A stretch of 7,241 nt of DNA. It comes from CAZIPN01 sp964541225. GTDB taxonomy: Bacteria; Actinomycetota; Coriobacteriia; Anaerosomatales; JAAXUF01. Made by a program: the position numbers and the translations under genes. The DNA lies in contig CAZIPN010000050.1 of NCBI GenBank assembly GCA_964541225.1, forward strand, positions 1-7,241. The letters run 5' to 3'. Numbering within the stretch: the stretch's first letter is position 1; every line of letters begins with the position of its first letter. The notes under the pieces were generated by a model. The model saw nothing but the letters and a program-made list of their open reading frames with translations, made no database searches and was not told the DNA's origin. This document shows, piece by piece, positions 1 to 7,101 of the stretch.

Positions 1-1119
1 GTCTTCATGATGGACGAAGTCGACAAGGTCGGCGCCGACTTCCGAGGCGACCCCACCTCGGCACTGCTCGAGGTGCTCGATCCGGAGCAGAACTTCGCAT
101 TCCAGGATCACTACCTCGAGGCGCCGTTCGATCTGTCCAACGTCATGTTCATCACGACCGCCAACCTGCTCGACACAATCCCGCCGGCGCTGCGCGATCG
201 CATGGAGGTCATCAACTTCCCCGGCTACACCGAGGAGGAGAAGATCCACATCGCCCTGGAGCATCTCGTGCCCAAGCAAGTCGCCGAGCACGGGCTGTCG
301 ACGACTAAGCTCGAGATCTCTGAAGGTGCGCTGCGCGAGATCGTGCGCCGGTACACCCGCGAAGCCGGGGTGCGCAACCTCGAGCGTGAGATCGCAACCA
401 TCTGCCGACAAGTCGCGCGCAAGGTGGTCGAGGGCAAGAAGGGCAAGACCGCGGTCACCGAGCGCACCGTGCACAAGTACCTCGGCCCCCAGAAATTCTC
501 CTACGGGCTCGCCGAGGAGAAGGACGAAGTCGGTGTGGCGACCGGACTTGTGTGGACGGAAGTCGGCGGCGACATCATCTTCATCGAGGCGACCAAGATG
601 CCGGGCAAGGGCAACCTGATTCTGACCGGGCAGCTCGGCGACGTGATGCGCGAGTCTGCCACGGCGGCGGTGACCTACATTCGAACCCGGACGGAGACTC
701 TCGGCATACCCGCCGGCTTCCAGGAAGACTCCGACCTGCACATTCACGTGCCGGAAGCCGCGATTCCCAAAGACGGGCCGTCGGCGGGCATCACCATGGC
801 CACGGCGATCGCGTCGGTCCTCACGGCATGCCCTGTGCGGCGTGACCTCGCGATGACCGGCGAGATCACGTTGCGAGGACGCGTGCTTCCGATCGGCGGT
901 CTGAAGGAGAAGCTGCTCGCCGCGCATCGTGCTGGCCTGCACACCGTGCTCATCCCCGCCGAGAATGTGCGCGATCTTGAGATCGTGCCGGACCGGGTTC
1001 GCGAAGAGCTCGAGATCATTCCAGTGAAGACGATGGACGAGGTCCTCGATCTGGCACTGGTAGGATCGTGCAAGCCGCCCGGGCTCGCCAAGTCGAAACG
1101 AGCTCGGCGCGCGAAGTAG
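1..1119 (+). CDS. lon: Lon ATP-dependent serine protease, C-terminal part (5' truncated by window edge)
   Basis: This is the last 372 codons of a Lon protease, a cytoplasmic homo-hexameric AAA+ protease that unfolds and degrades damaged and regulatory proteins. Numbering from the first codon in the window, it begins inside the Walker B strand (VFMMDEVDK, acidic pair at 5-6). It continues through sensor 1 (ITTAN, Asn 55), the ALRDRMEVI box (63-71) and the sensor 2 segment EAGVRNLERE (Arg 125). The protease domain follows from about residue 165. It has the Lon Ser-Lys dyad: Ser 261 in DGPSAGIT (codon 781-783) and Lys 304 in GGLKEK (codon 910-912). The spacing of 43 residues equals that of E. 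coli S679/K722. All catalytic elements present are intact. The N-terminal substrate-binding domain and Walker A lie left of the window. The tail is basic (KSKRARRAK). The next gene starts 29 nt downstream on the same strand with no terminator between, so co-transcription is likely. Confidence 0.97.
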   Translation, partial: VFMMDEVDKVGADFRGDPTSALLEVLDPEQNFAFQDHYLEAPFDLSNVMFITTANLLDTIPPALRDRMEVINFPGYTEEEKIHIALEHLVPKQVAEHGLSTTKLEISEGALREIVRRYTREAGVRNLEREIATICRQVARKVVEGKKGKTAVTERTVHKYLGPQKFSYGLAEEKDEVGVATGLVWTEVGGDIIFIEATKMPGKGNLILTGQLGDVMRESATAAVTYIRTRTETLGIPAGFQEDSDLHIHVPEAAIPKDGPSAGITMATAIASVLTACPVRRDLAMTGEITLRGRVLPIGGLKEKLLAAHRAGLHTVLIPAENVRDLEIVPDRVREELEIIPVKTMDEVLDLALVGSCKPPGLAKSKRARRAK

Positions 1120-1148
1120 ACGGCCGGGTCTTTCGAAGGCGAGGGCAC

Positions 1149-2096
1149 ATGCGGGTACTGATCACCGGTGGCGCCGGGTTCATCGGCTCCAACCTTGCCG
1201 AGGCGCTGCTGCTGGGTGGCCATGAGGTCGGCATCGTCGACGATCTCTCGGCAGGCAAGCGCGAGAACGTACCCGAGGGCGTATGGATGCGTGTCATCGA
1301 CATTCTCGATCCGGCGTTTCCGTCGCTTCTCGCGGCGTTCGCCCCCACGGCGGTCGTGCATCTTGCCGCGCAGGCGAGCGTGACCGAGTCGCTGCGGGAT
1401 CCGGAGCGCGACTGGGCCGTCAACGCGGAGGGGACGCGCATTGTCGCCCAGGCCGCGCGCAACGCCGGGGCGACTCGCGTGATCTCGGCGTCGTCAGCGG
1501 CCGTCTACGGTGAGCCTGCCGAGCAAGACCTGCCGCTCACCGAGGCTGCGGCCAAGGCGCCAGCCAATCCGTATGGCCGCTCCAAGCTCGCCGCCGAGAC
1601 CTCGCTCGCCGAAGCCCTTGCCGGAAGCCAGACGGACTGGGCGGCCTTCCGCTTCGCGAATGTGTACGGCCCACATCAGGATGGAGCAGGCGAAGGCGGC
1701 GTCGTCGCGATCTTCTGCCAGCGCATGCACGATGCTGTGACGCCGGTGATCTTCGGCGATGGCACGCAGACTCGCGACTTCATCTACGTCGGCGACGTTG
1801 TCGGCGCGATCGTGGCCGCTCTTGATGCGCCCGGTCCGCTCGGCAAAGATGCGAGCGACGCGAGCGCCTACAACATCTCGACGGGTGCCGAAACGAGCGT
1901 CAACGACCTGTTCTCGGCGATCAAACGGGCGAGCGGGTTTCTCGGCGAGGCGCGCCATGAGCCTGCGCGCGAAGGCGATGTGCTGCGCAGCTCGCTCGAC
2001 CCGAGCAAGGCCGCCGGGGCCTTCGGATGGCGGGCCGCCGAAAGGCTCGATGCCGGTGCCGCTGCGACCTGGCGCTGGTACGCGTCGCAGCCGTGA
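1149..2096 (+). CDS. NAD-dependent sugar-nucleotide epimerase (UDP-glucose 4-epimerase-like, extended SDR)
   Basis: A 315-residue extended short-chain dehydrogenase/reductase, the usual length for GalE-type enzymes. These interconvert UDP-sugars at C4 through a transient keto intermediate with tightly bound NAD, supplying precursors for glycans and envelope polymers. The ATG at 1149 puts the Rossmann motif TGGAGFIGSN at residues 6-15, exactly at the N-terminus as in the family. An open frame continues upstream into lon but adds no conserved sequence. The acidic residue binding the adenosine ribose is at 31-32 (VDDLSAG). Ser 116 in SSAAVYG and the YxxxK pair Tyr 142/Lys 146 in YGRSK form the catalytic triad. 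NVYGPHQ (171-177) and DGTQTRDFIYVGDVV (204-218) are typical substrate-side motifs. Purine-rich GAAGG (1135-1139) and GAGGG (1141-1145) precede the start. The stop overlaps the next gene's GTG. Exact substrate (UDP-Glc, UDP-GlcNAc or UDP-uronate) cannot be read from the sequence, so no symbol is given. Confidence 0.9.
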   Translation: MRVLITGGAGFIGSNLAEALLLGGHEVGIVDDLSAGKRENVPEGVWMRVIDILDPAFPSLLAAFAPTAVVHLAAQASVTESLRDPERDWAVNAEGTRIVAQAARNAGATRVISASSAAVYGEPAEQDLPLTEAAAKAPANPYGRSKLAAETSLAEALAGSQTDWAAFRFANVYGPHQDGAGEGGVVAIFCQRMHDAVTPVIFGDGTQTRDFIYVGDVVGAIVAALDAPGPLGKDASDASAYNISTGAETSVNDLFSAIKRASGFLGEARHEPAREGDVLRSSLDPSKAAGAFGWRAAERLDAGAAATWRWYASQP

Positions 2097-2662
2097 ACAC
2101 TCCTGCCGAGACACCCGCGAAGCCGACGCCGGAGCAGCTGCTCCGCGAGTTCGAAGACCGCGCCGCTGCCGAGCTGACCGCTGCCGATGCGCTTGCTCCC
2201 GGCAGTGACGCGGTTGCGTGGCGCGGAGCACTACTGGCGCGCGTGGCGGTCGTGAAGGGCCTGCCGGGTCCGGCGGAGGTCAGCGGGGGAGCCGCGGTGT
2301 CGGGCGCGGACGGAGACGCCGTGACCAAAGCGCTCGTGGCACTCGGCTACGACGCCGACGAGGTGTTCTTCACATTGTCGCGCCCCGAGATCGGTCTTGA
2401 GCCAGCGCCGCGTGCCGAGCGTCTGCGCATCCACATGGAGGCGGTCGACCCGGAACTGATCCTCGGGCTGGATGCCGAGGCGGCGGCCGATCTTGCCGAA
2501 GCCTTCGGCATTGCCGCGCCGCGGTTCGGCACGGCGACACGTGTGCTCGGCCGGCGCGTTGTGGTCGTCGACGGGCTGGAGCGCTCGCTTGGTGACGAGC
2601 GCCTCAAGCGGCGCGTGTGGCATCAGCTGAAGGCGGCTACGGCCGAGGGTCCGGTGTACTGA
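2093..2662 (+). CDS. Degenerate uracil-DNA glycosylase-like protein (family 4 fold, probably not catalytic)
   Basis: A 189-residue protein read from the GTG at 2093, which overlaps the epimerase stop as GTGA. No Shine-Dalgarno is visible, so translation is probably coupled. I propose a relative of family-4 uracil-DNA glycosylases, the Fe-S enzymes that excise uracil from DNA. Remembered family landmarks line up in order. ARVAVVKGLPG (49-59) falls where the active-site GEAPG strand and loop belong. LVALGYDADEVFFT (81-94) matches the helix and strand after the active site. AVDPELILGLDAEAAADL (117-134) resembles the RPKVIVALG-AA segment. LKRRVWHQLK (171-180) matches the C-terminal helix that follows the HPS motif. 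The family's chemistry is missing: the protein has no cysteine, so no 4Fe-4S cluster; GEAPG is replaced by KGLPG; and no His stands at the HPS position (about 161-163). It may be a structural or DNA-binding derivative, or simply an unrelated hypothetical protein. That the gene is real is well supported; the family assignment is inference. Confidence 0.6.
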   Translation: MNTPAETPAKPTPEQLLREFEDRAAAELTAADALAPGSDAVAWRGALLARVAVVKGLPGPAEVSGGAAVSGADGDAVTKALVALGYDADEVFFTLSRPEIGLEPAPRAERLRIHMEAVDPELILGLDAEAAADLAEAFGIAAPRFGTATRVLGRRVVVVDGLERSLGDERLKRRVWHQLKAATAEGPVY

Positions 2663-2680
2663 TCTTGCCGCCGATGCTCT

Positions 2681-2697
2681 CGGCCCGTTCGCGGCCG
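2681..2697. terminator. Possible weak hairpin in the convergent intergenic gap
   Basis: The 37-bp gap between two convergent genes holds the inverted repeat CGGCC (2681-2685) / GGCCG (2693-2697) around a 7-nt loop, with a wobble and a further pair possible outside. There is no T tract on either strand. It could contribute to bidirectional termination, but this is weak evidence in GC-rich DNA. Confidence 0.25.
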
Positions 2698-2699
2698 GG

Positions 2700-4361
2700 C
2701 TACTGTGAGGCGCCGTCCGCCAGGCTTGGTCTGAGCACGACGATTGCGGTGTCGTCACGCAAGGCGCCGCCGGAGAATCGCCAGACTCGCTCGTAGAGGT
2801 CGATGGCAGCTTTCTGGGGTGCCGCTCCCGAGCTGGCGAGCGCCGCGAGTGAAGTCCTGAGCCGTTCCTCGCCGAAGTACTCACCGTCGGGACTCTTCGC
2901 CTCGGTCAGCCCGTCCGTGTAGAGCACGAGACTCTCGCCGGGAGCAAGCACCGTTGTGGCTGAGGGAAACGAAGCCTCAGGAAACGGTCCGAGCAGCGCT
3001 CCGTGAGTCTGCAGCATCCTGATCCCCTCTCTGCCGATTACGGCGGGAGGAGGGTGTCCGGCGCTCGCGTACTCCAGCTCCCCCGTCAGGACATCGAGTA
3101 CGCCATAGACACAGGTGATGAAGACTTCCAGTTCCACGAAGAGGTGCACGACGCGATTGCTCCTGCCCAGCACTTCATCCGGGGATACATGCTCGACGGC
3201 CAGCGCGCGAATCGCATTCTTGATCAGCGCGGTCACTCGGGCGGCATCCAGACCCTTGCCGGACACGTCGCCGATCGAAAACGCCACACGATTCTCCGCA
3301 ATCTGGAACACGTCGTAGAAGTCGCCTCCGACGAGGGTGTCAACGGTCGCCGAAGCATAGAACTGACCCACCTCGAGGTTCGGAATGTCCAAGGGCGCCG
3401 ACAAGAGCACCTGCTGCAGAGTCTGGGCGATCGCATGCTCGCGCTCGTAGACGCGTGCGTTCTCGATCACGGTAGCGCACCGATCTGCGGCCAGCTCAAA
3501 GAGCGGCATCTGCCACGACGGTGGCTCGAATGGCTCGCACCAGTCGATCCGCAGCACGCCGCTCACCCGTCCCGCGTAGTGCATCGGGATGCCGACGGTC
3601 GAGCGGACGCCGCACCCCCGAAAGCCCACTTCGAGATCGGGCCGCTCGTGTGCAACGTCGGCGATGTAGTGCGCGACGTTCTCGGCCGCAACAACGCCAG
3701 CCAGCCCATCACCGAGGGAGACTTCGGGCTCGAGCGCGGCGGTTGCTCCGACCGTGCCCGCTGACACGAGGCGATTGCCTTCGAGGAAGAGCATCGTCGC
3801 GCCGTCGGCGTGAGCGGCCTCGGCCACGCGACCGAGCAGTGACTCCACGATGTGGCCCAGCGTTGCGGCACGCACATCAGTGTCTGCAAGCGCGGCGTAT
3901 GCGGCAAGTTGCGTGTTTGCCTCTCGGAGCTCGGCAAGTGCACGGTCGCGTTCGGCCTCGGCGGCGCGCCTTCTGCGGCGCTCGGCGGCTTCTTGGACTT
4001 CGCGCTCTATCACCGACGGCAGACGCTGTGTGTCGTCTTTGAAGACGAAGTCCCGCGCGCCAGCCTTCACGGCCGCGAGTGCTGTTGAGACGTCGATGGC
4101 ACCCGATACCAAGATGAGAGGGATGTCGACACCGCGCTCGCCGACGAGGCGTATCGCCTCCAGCCCGCCGAAGCCCGGCAGGTTGTAGTCAGCCAGAACG
4201 GCGTCCCACTCGCTGGAGTCCAGCGCTCTGGTCAGGTCTGGCGCGTTGTCGACGCGTTCAGACTCGACATCAAGGCCCGCGCGAACGAGGCGCCTGAGCA
4301 GAAGCTCGGCGTCGTCGGGATTATCCTCTACGATCAGTAGTCTCATGCAGACTGAAGTCAT
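2700..4361 (-). CDS. Response regulator with receiver-GAF-PP2C (RsbU/SpoIIE-type phosphatase) architecture
   Basis: A 553-residue cytoplasmic signalling protein. The receiver domain (about 6-125) is complete: acidic pair Glu 12/Asp 13, phospho-acceptor Asp 58 (LADYN), Ser 86 (LVSG) and Lys 108 (VFKDD). A charged coiled coil (about 119-150) leads to a GAF domain (about 165-305). The C-terminal PP2C-type Ser/Thr phosphatase domain (about 330-545) has its metal-binding motifs: GGDFYD (345-350), GDVSGKGLDAA (364-374), AGHPPP (434-439), YTDGLTEAKSPDGEYFGEERL-like block (481-501, Asp 483) and DDTAIVVL (536-543). In this family the phosphatase dephosphorylates anti-sigma-factor antagonists, releasing a sigma factor; no such partner is in the window. 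The start at 4361 overlaps the stop of the upstream regulator as ATGA, with AGGG just before it. A second ATG at 4346 also precedes the receiver domain but lacks a ribosome binding site. Phosphorylation by the neighbouring kinase is the likely control. Confidence 0.93.
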   Translation of the reverse strand: MTSVCMRLLIVEDNPDDAELLLRRLVRAGLDVESERVDNAPDLTRALDSSEWDAVLADYNLPGFGGLEAIRLVGERGVDIPLILVSGAIDVSTALAAVKAGARDFVFKDDTQRLPSVIEREVQEAAERRRRRAAEAERDRALAELREANTQLAAYAALADTDVRAATLGHIVESLLGRVAEAAHADGATMLFLEGNRLVSAGTVGATAALEPEVSLGDGLAGVVAAENVAHYIADVAHERPDLEVGFRGCGVRSTVGIPMHYAGRVSGVLRIDWCEPFEPPSWQMPLFELAADRCATVIENARVYEREHAIAQTLQQVLLSAPLDIPNLEVGQFYASATVDTLVGGDFYDVFQIAENRVAFSIGDVSGKGLDAARVTALIKNAIRALAVEHVSPDEVLGRSNRVVHLFVELEVFITCVYGVLDVLTGELEYASAGHPPPAVIGREGIRMLQTHGALLGPFPEASFPSATTVLAPGESLVLYTDGLTEAKSPDGEYFGEERLRTSLAALASSGAAPQKAAIDLYERVWRFSGGALRDDTAIVVLRPSLADGASQ

Positions 4362-4807
4362 CGACCCTGGGCTGGGGCAGGCTCATTTAGGACGAGCCAG
4401 TACAGTCCGAGGGTTTGCACGGCCTCGACGAACTGCTCGAAGTCGACGGGCTTGAGGATGTAGCTGTTCGCGCCGAGGTTGTAGCTCTCAACGAGGTCAC
4501 GCTCTTCTGACGACGACGTGAGCACGACCACCGGAATCAACTTGGTGCGTTCGTCTTCGCGAATCCGCTTCAAGACATCAAGCCCGTCGATTCGCGGTAG
4601 CTTCAGATCGAGCAGTATCAGGCAGGGGGCGTCGGAAACGTTGCGTCCCTCGAATTGGCCCGTCGCGAACAGGTAGTCGAGGGCCTTCGCGCCATCCTCA
4701 AGCAACACGACGTTGTTCGCGATCTTGTTGTTGCGCAGCGCCCGCATGGCAAGCGCGGCATCATCAGGGTTGTCTTCGATGAGCACGAGCGTATCTCGGT
4801 CCTTCAT
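4358..4807 (-). CDS. Single-domain response regulator, Rcp1-like
   Basis: A 149-residue protein made of one receiver domain and no output domain. The phosphorylation site is complete: Glu 11/Asp 12 (LIEDNPDDAA), phospho-acceptor Asp 67 (LLDLKLPRIDG), Thr 97 (VVLTSSSEE) and Lys 119 (YILKPVDFEQF). The features LDYLF (43-47), LDLKLPRIDGLDVL (66-79) and KPVDFEQFVEAVQTLGLYWL (119-138) are those of the Rcp1 subfamily. Those regulators commonly sit beside phytochrome-type histidine kinases, and the kinase upstream here has that kind of transmitter. The ATG at 4807 is chosen because AGGGAG lies 6 nt upstream (4814-4819) and the receiver starts at once; an upstream in-frame GTG at 4867 adds only non-conserved residues. 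The gene sits 66 nt after the kinase and overlaps the phosphatase gene by 4 nt. It probably works as a phosphate shuttle or by protein contact, for example toward the downstream receiver-phosphatase. Confidence 0.93.
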   Translation of the reverse strand: MKDRDTLVLIEDNPDDAALAMRALRNNKIANNVVLLEDGAKALDYLFATGQFEGRNVSDAPCLILLDLKLPRIDGLDVLKRIREDERTKLIPVVVLTSSSEERDLVESYNLGANSYILKPVDFEQFVEAVQTLGLYWLVLNEPAPAQGR

Positions 4808-4813
4808 GGGTTG

Positions 4814-4819
4814 CTCCCT
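4814..4819 (-). promoter_or_regulatory. Ribosome binding site of the Rcp1-like regulator
   Basis: AGGGAG on the minus strand, 6 nt before the ATG at 4807. It decides the start over an upstream in-frame GTG at 4867. Confidence 0.75.
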
Positions 4820-4873
4820 ATCGCTACGGTGCGAGGACGAATCGGCGTCGAGTCCGACGGGGTCCACACTTTC

Positions 4874-6709
4874 CTACCCGAGCGTGAACCAGAAGGTGGC
4901 ACCCTTCTCTGGCTCGCCTTCAGCCCAGATGCGGCCGCCGTGCCGGTGCACAATGCGAGCGGTCGTGGCCAGACCGATGCCGATGCCCGGGAACTCAGAT
5001 TGGCCGTGCAGGCGCTGGAAAGCGCCGAAAAGCTTGTTGGCGTAGGCCATGTCGAAACCGGCTCCGTCGTCTCTGACAAAATACGCCTGCTTGCCATCGA
5101 TCATCTCGGCACCGAACTCCACGTGTGCCGAGTTGTGCTCGCTGGTGAACTTCCATGCGTTGCCAAGCAGATTCCCCAGCGCGTTGCGCAGAAGCGTCCG
5201 GTCGCCTCTTCCGTGCACTCCCGGCTGCACGCTGACCGTGACGTCGCGATCAGGTTCGAGCTCTCTGAGTTCGGCAGCGGTCTCGCTTGCCAGCGCACTC
5301 AAGTCCACATCCTGCACATTCATCTCCTGCCGAGACAAACGCGAGAGCGTGAGCAGGCTGTCGATCAACTCGCCCATGCGAGTCGCGTTCTCTCGCACTC
5401 TGCGCAGGTCGTCGCGGCCTTCGTCATCGAGCGTGTCCCAGTAGTCCTCCAGCAGCGCAAGCGAGAAGCCGTCAATCGCTCGCAATGGCGAGCGCAGGTC
5501 GTGGGAGACCGAGTAGCTGAACGCCTCCAGTTCCTTGTTGGACGCCTCGAGTTCTGCCGTGCGGCGCGACACGCGCTCCTCAAGATCCGCGTTGAGATCG
5601 GCAAGCAGTTGCCGAGTGCGCCTGAGTTCCTCGACTTGGTTCTGGAGAGCCTGAGCCATGTCGTTGAACTCAAGCTTCAGTTCCCCGAATTCGTCTTGCC
5701 GGTCGGCAAAGATCGCGCGAGCCGACAGGTCACCCTGGGACAGCCTCTCAGCAGCTCGGCGAAGAAACAGCGCAGGTCGGTAGATCGAATACGTGCCGAC
5801 AAGCCACGCGCCGACTAGGGCAAGCAGTGCGAATGCCCCGAAGCCAAGCAGCGTCATGGAGAATGTTCTGCGCTGGCTGGCGAACAGCTGGTCTGTCGAA
5901 AGTGACACCATCAAGTAGAGATCGCCTTGACTCGAGTCGAGCACCGGCGCGAAGTACGTGTACTCCGATCCGCCGGCCGCCTTCGCGATGGTTTCACCTC
6001 GCCGCTGAGAGAGAACCATCTGGGCCAGTTCACGGTCGCTCAGCGGCTTGCCCTGCACGGAAGGATTGGGTGGCTGTGCGGCGATGACCGTCCCGCTCGC
6101 ATCCAGCATCGTCTCGGTTGATGCTGCTTCAGGGGTCGTCATCCTTCTCTCGAACTCGGCGGGCGAAAACGAAATCCACTCGACAGCCACCAGCTGCGAT
6201 TGCGGCCCGTAGACCGGCAAGCAAAGCCGGATTGTCTGCTCCCGGGTGATCGGGTCTTGTTCGTACCCGCTTACGACGAGGCCCTTGGCTGCCACTGCTC
6301 GTTTGAAGAGAGGATCGTTCGAAACGTTGAGCGCGCCTTGGGTGCGTGGGCTCGCGGCGCGCACCTGACCTTGGGGGTCGGCGATTGCGATCACCACGTA
6401 GCTTGGGTGAATCGCGCGCAGCCGATCCGAATTGCCCTGCGCGAGCTCCCAGTCGTGAGCTTGTACGGCGTAGGTGATGCCGAAGGTCTCGAGCGTGGTG
6501 TGGCCGGAGACGACCAGATCTTGCAGCGACTGAACGTCGTGAGTCAGGCCATCTTTCACGTCCGAGCGTGCGTTGTCCAATGCGTTCCGGTTGACGATTC
6601 CTGCGTACGCAACCAGCAGAAACGTGAGAGGAACCACCGCCAGCAGCACCACTCCGAGCAATCGCGCGCGGAGCCCGGTGATCTTGAAGTGTGCGAGCAT
6701 CTCTCGCAT
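4874..6709 (-). CDS. Membrane sensor histidine kinase: CACHE-like sensor, HAMP, phytochrome-type transmitter
   Basis: A 611-residue inner-membrane kinase. A short basic N-terminus leads to transmembrane helix 1 (about 17-38). An extracytoplasmic region of about 240 residues (40-275) reads as a double-CACHE-type ligand sensor, with SYVVIAIADPQGQVRAASP (103-121), NDPLFKRAV (131-139) and a second PAS-like half around 198-270. Transmembrane helix 2 lies at about 285-308, then HAMP (about 308-360) and a coiled coil (355-398). The transmitter has the H-box AFSYSVSHDLRSPLRAIDGF (396-415, phospho-acceptor His 403), N-box LGNLLGNAWKFT (511-522), G1 DDGAGFD (547-553) and G2 GIGIGLAT (575-582). The wording of the H-box and of FQRLHGQSEFPGIGIGLA (564-581) is that of phytochrome-associated kinases, yet there is no chromophore domain. 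All catalytic boxes are intact. The start at 6709 has only GGGG nearby (6714-6717); an ATG at 6700 is an alternative. Two regulators follow in the same direction. Confidence 0.94.
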   Translation of the reverse strand: MREMLAHFKITGLRARLLGVVLLAVVPLTFLLVAYAGIVNRNALDNARSDVKDGLTHDVQSLQDLVVSGHTTLETFGITYAVQAHDWELAQGNSDRLRAIHPSYVVIAIADPQGQVRAASPRTQGALNVSNDPLFKRAVAAKGLVVSGYEQDPITREQTIRLCLPVYGPQSQLVAVEWISFSPAEFERRMTTPEAASTETMLDASGTVIAAQPPNPSVQGKPLSDRELAQMVLSQRRGETIAKAAGGSEYTYFAPVLDSSQGDLYLMVSLSTDQLFASQRRTFSMTLLGFGAFALLALVGAWLVGTYSIYRPALFLRRAAERLSQGDLSARAIFADRQDEFGELKLEFNDMAQALQNQVEELRRTRQLLADLNADLEERVSRRTAELEASNKELEAFSYSVSHDLRSPLRAIDGFSLALLEDYWDTLDDEGRDDLRRVRENATRMGELIDSLLTLSRLSRQEMNVQDVDLSALASETAAELRELEPDRDVTVSVQPGVHGRGDRTLLRNALGNLLGNAWKFTSEHNSAHVEFGAEMIDGKQAYFVRDDGAGFDMAYANKLFGAFQRLHGQSEFPGIGIGLATTARIVHRHGGRIWAEGEPEKGATFWFTLG

Positions 6710-6837
6710 GTGGCCCCATCATTCGCAGCGGTCGCATGTGCTCTCGAGTATGAGCGTACCCTCAGGGCGCTGCTATCGACGCATCGCCTGCCCCTGTGGA
6801 CCGGGCGAAGAAGTAGGACCGCCGAGGTTCCCGATCA

Positions 6838-6875
6838 CCAAAAGAGAACAGACCGGAAGCTCTCCCGGCCTGTTC
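6838..6875 (-). terminator. Rho-independent terminator of the ferredoxin gene
   Basis: Read on the minus strand, GAACAG-G-CCGG pairs with CCGG-T-CTGTTC (6875-6865 with 6856-6846): an 11-bp stem including one G-T wobble, an 8-nt loop, then TCTTTT. It begins 22 nt after the ferredoxin stop. The plus strand lacks a T tract after the stem, so it acts on minus-strand transcripts. It separates the ferredoxin unit from the kinase operon downstream. Confidence 0.88.
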
Positions 6876-6897
6876 GCACGCACGTGTTGTCGGAATC

Positions 6898-7086
6898 CTA
6901 GTCTTCCTCGATCTCAGTGATCGCGCCCATGGGGCATTCCTCCATGCAGGTGGCGCACGCATCGCAATTCTCGTCGTGGACCGGTTCGACCGTGTCGCCG
7001 ACGATTTCGAGGACCCCCTGCGGGCAGACGTCCACGCAGATTCCGCAGGCCGAGCAGTCGTCTTCGTTGATGATCGGACGTGGCAT
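6898..7086 (-). CDS. Small 2[4Fe-4S] ferredoxin
   Basis: A 62-residue acidic ferredoxin of clostridial type, a soluble low-potential electron carrier for anaerobic redox enzymes. Two complete cluster motifs of the form CxxCxxCxxxCP are present: Cys 11, 14, 17 and 21, then Cys 41, 44, 47 and 51, each followed by Pro. The two halves are an internal duplication, with VLEIVGDTVEPVHDENC linking them, and the C-terminus is acidic (EIEED). The length is typical for the family. The ATG is preceded by AAGGAG with a 6-nt spacer. The gene forms its own transcription unit, with promoter and leader to the right and an intrinsic terminator to the left. No redox partner enzyme lies beside it, so its specific electron donor or acceptor cannot be named. 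The gene is one of the reasons for suspecting an anaerobic host. Confidence 0.96.
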   Translation of the reverse strand: MPRPIINEDDCSACGICVDVCPQGVLEIVGDTVEPVHDENCDACATCMEECPMGAITEIEED

Positions 7087-7092
7087 AGAAAA

Positions 7093-7098
7093 CTCCTT
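7093..7098 (-). promoter_or_regulatory. Ribosome binding site of the ferredoxin gene
   Basis: AAGGAG on the minus strand, 6 nt before the ATG at 7086: the strongest Shine-Dalgarno in the window, suggesting high expression. It lies 3 nt from the foot of the leader hairpin at 7102-7126. Confidence 0.88.
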
Positions 7099-7101
7099 TT
7101 C

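Noticed and set aside
744..1361. Minus-strand open frame spanning the lon/epimerase junction
   Set aside because: It lies antisense to the Lon catalytic Ser-Lys region and the epimerase Rossmann motif; no domain of its own.
2027..2092. Upstream extension of the UDG-like gene inside the epimerase gene
   Set aside because: The added 22 residues are Arg/Cys-rich shadow sequence of the epimerase; the GTG at 2093 forming GTGA with the epimerase stop is the more natural start.
1494..2231. Minus-strand open frame opposite the epimerase and the start of the UDG-like gene
   Set aside because: Arg/Ala-rich low-complexity product antisense to conserved SDR motifs; treated as a shadow.
3003..3764. Plus-strand open frame of 253 codons opposite the phosphatase gene
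   Set aside because: The minus strand here encodes clear GAF and PP2C motifs; the plus-strand product has no family resemblance and no ribosome binding site was found.
4655..5818. Long plus-strand open frame of 387 codons opposite the kinase and regulator genes
   Set aside because: It is antisense to conserved histidine kinase and receiver motifs, has no recognisable domain, and is the usual by-product of GC-rich codon use on the real strand.
6710..6837. Promoter for the histidine kinase operon
   Set aside because: Weak -10-like hexamers such as TACGCT and CATACT occur on the minus strand near 6740-6765, but none has a credible -35 at 16-18 bp, so no site is called. A promoter is expected here because a terminator lies just upstream.
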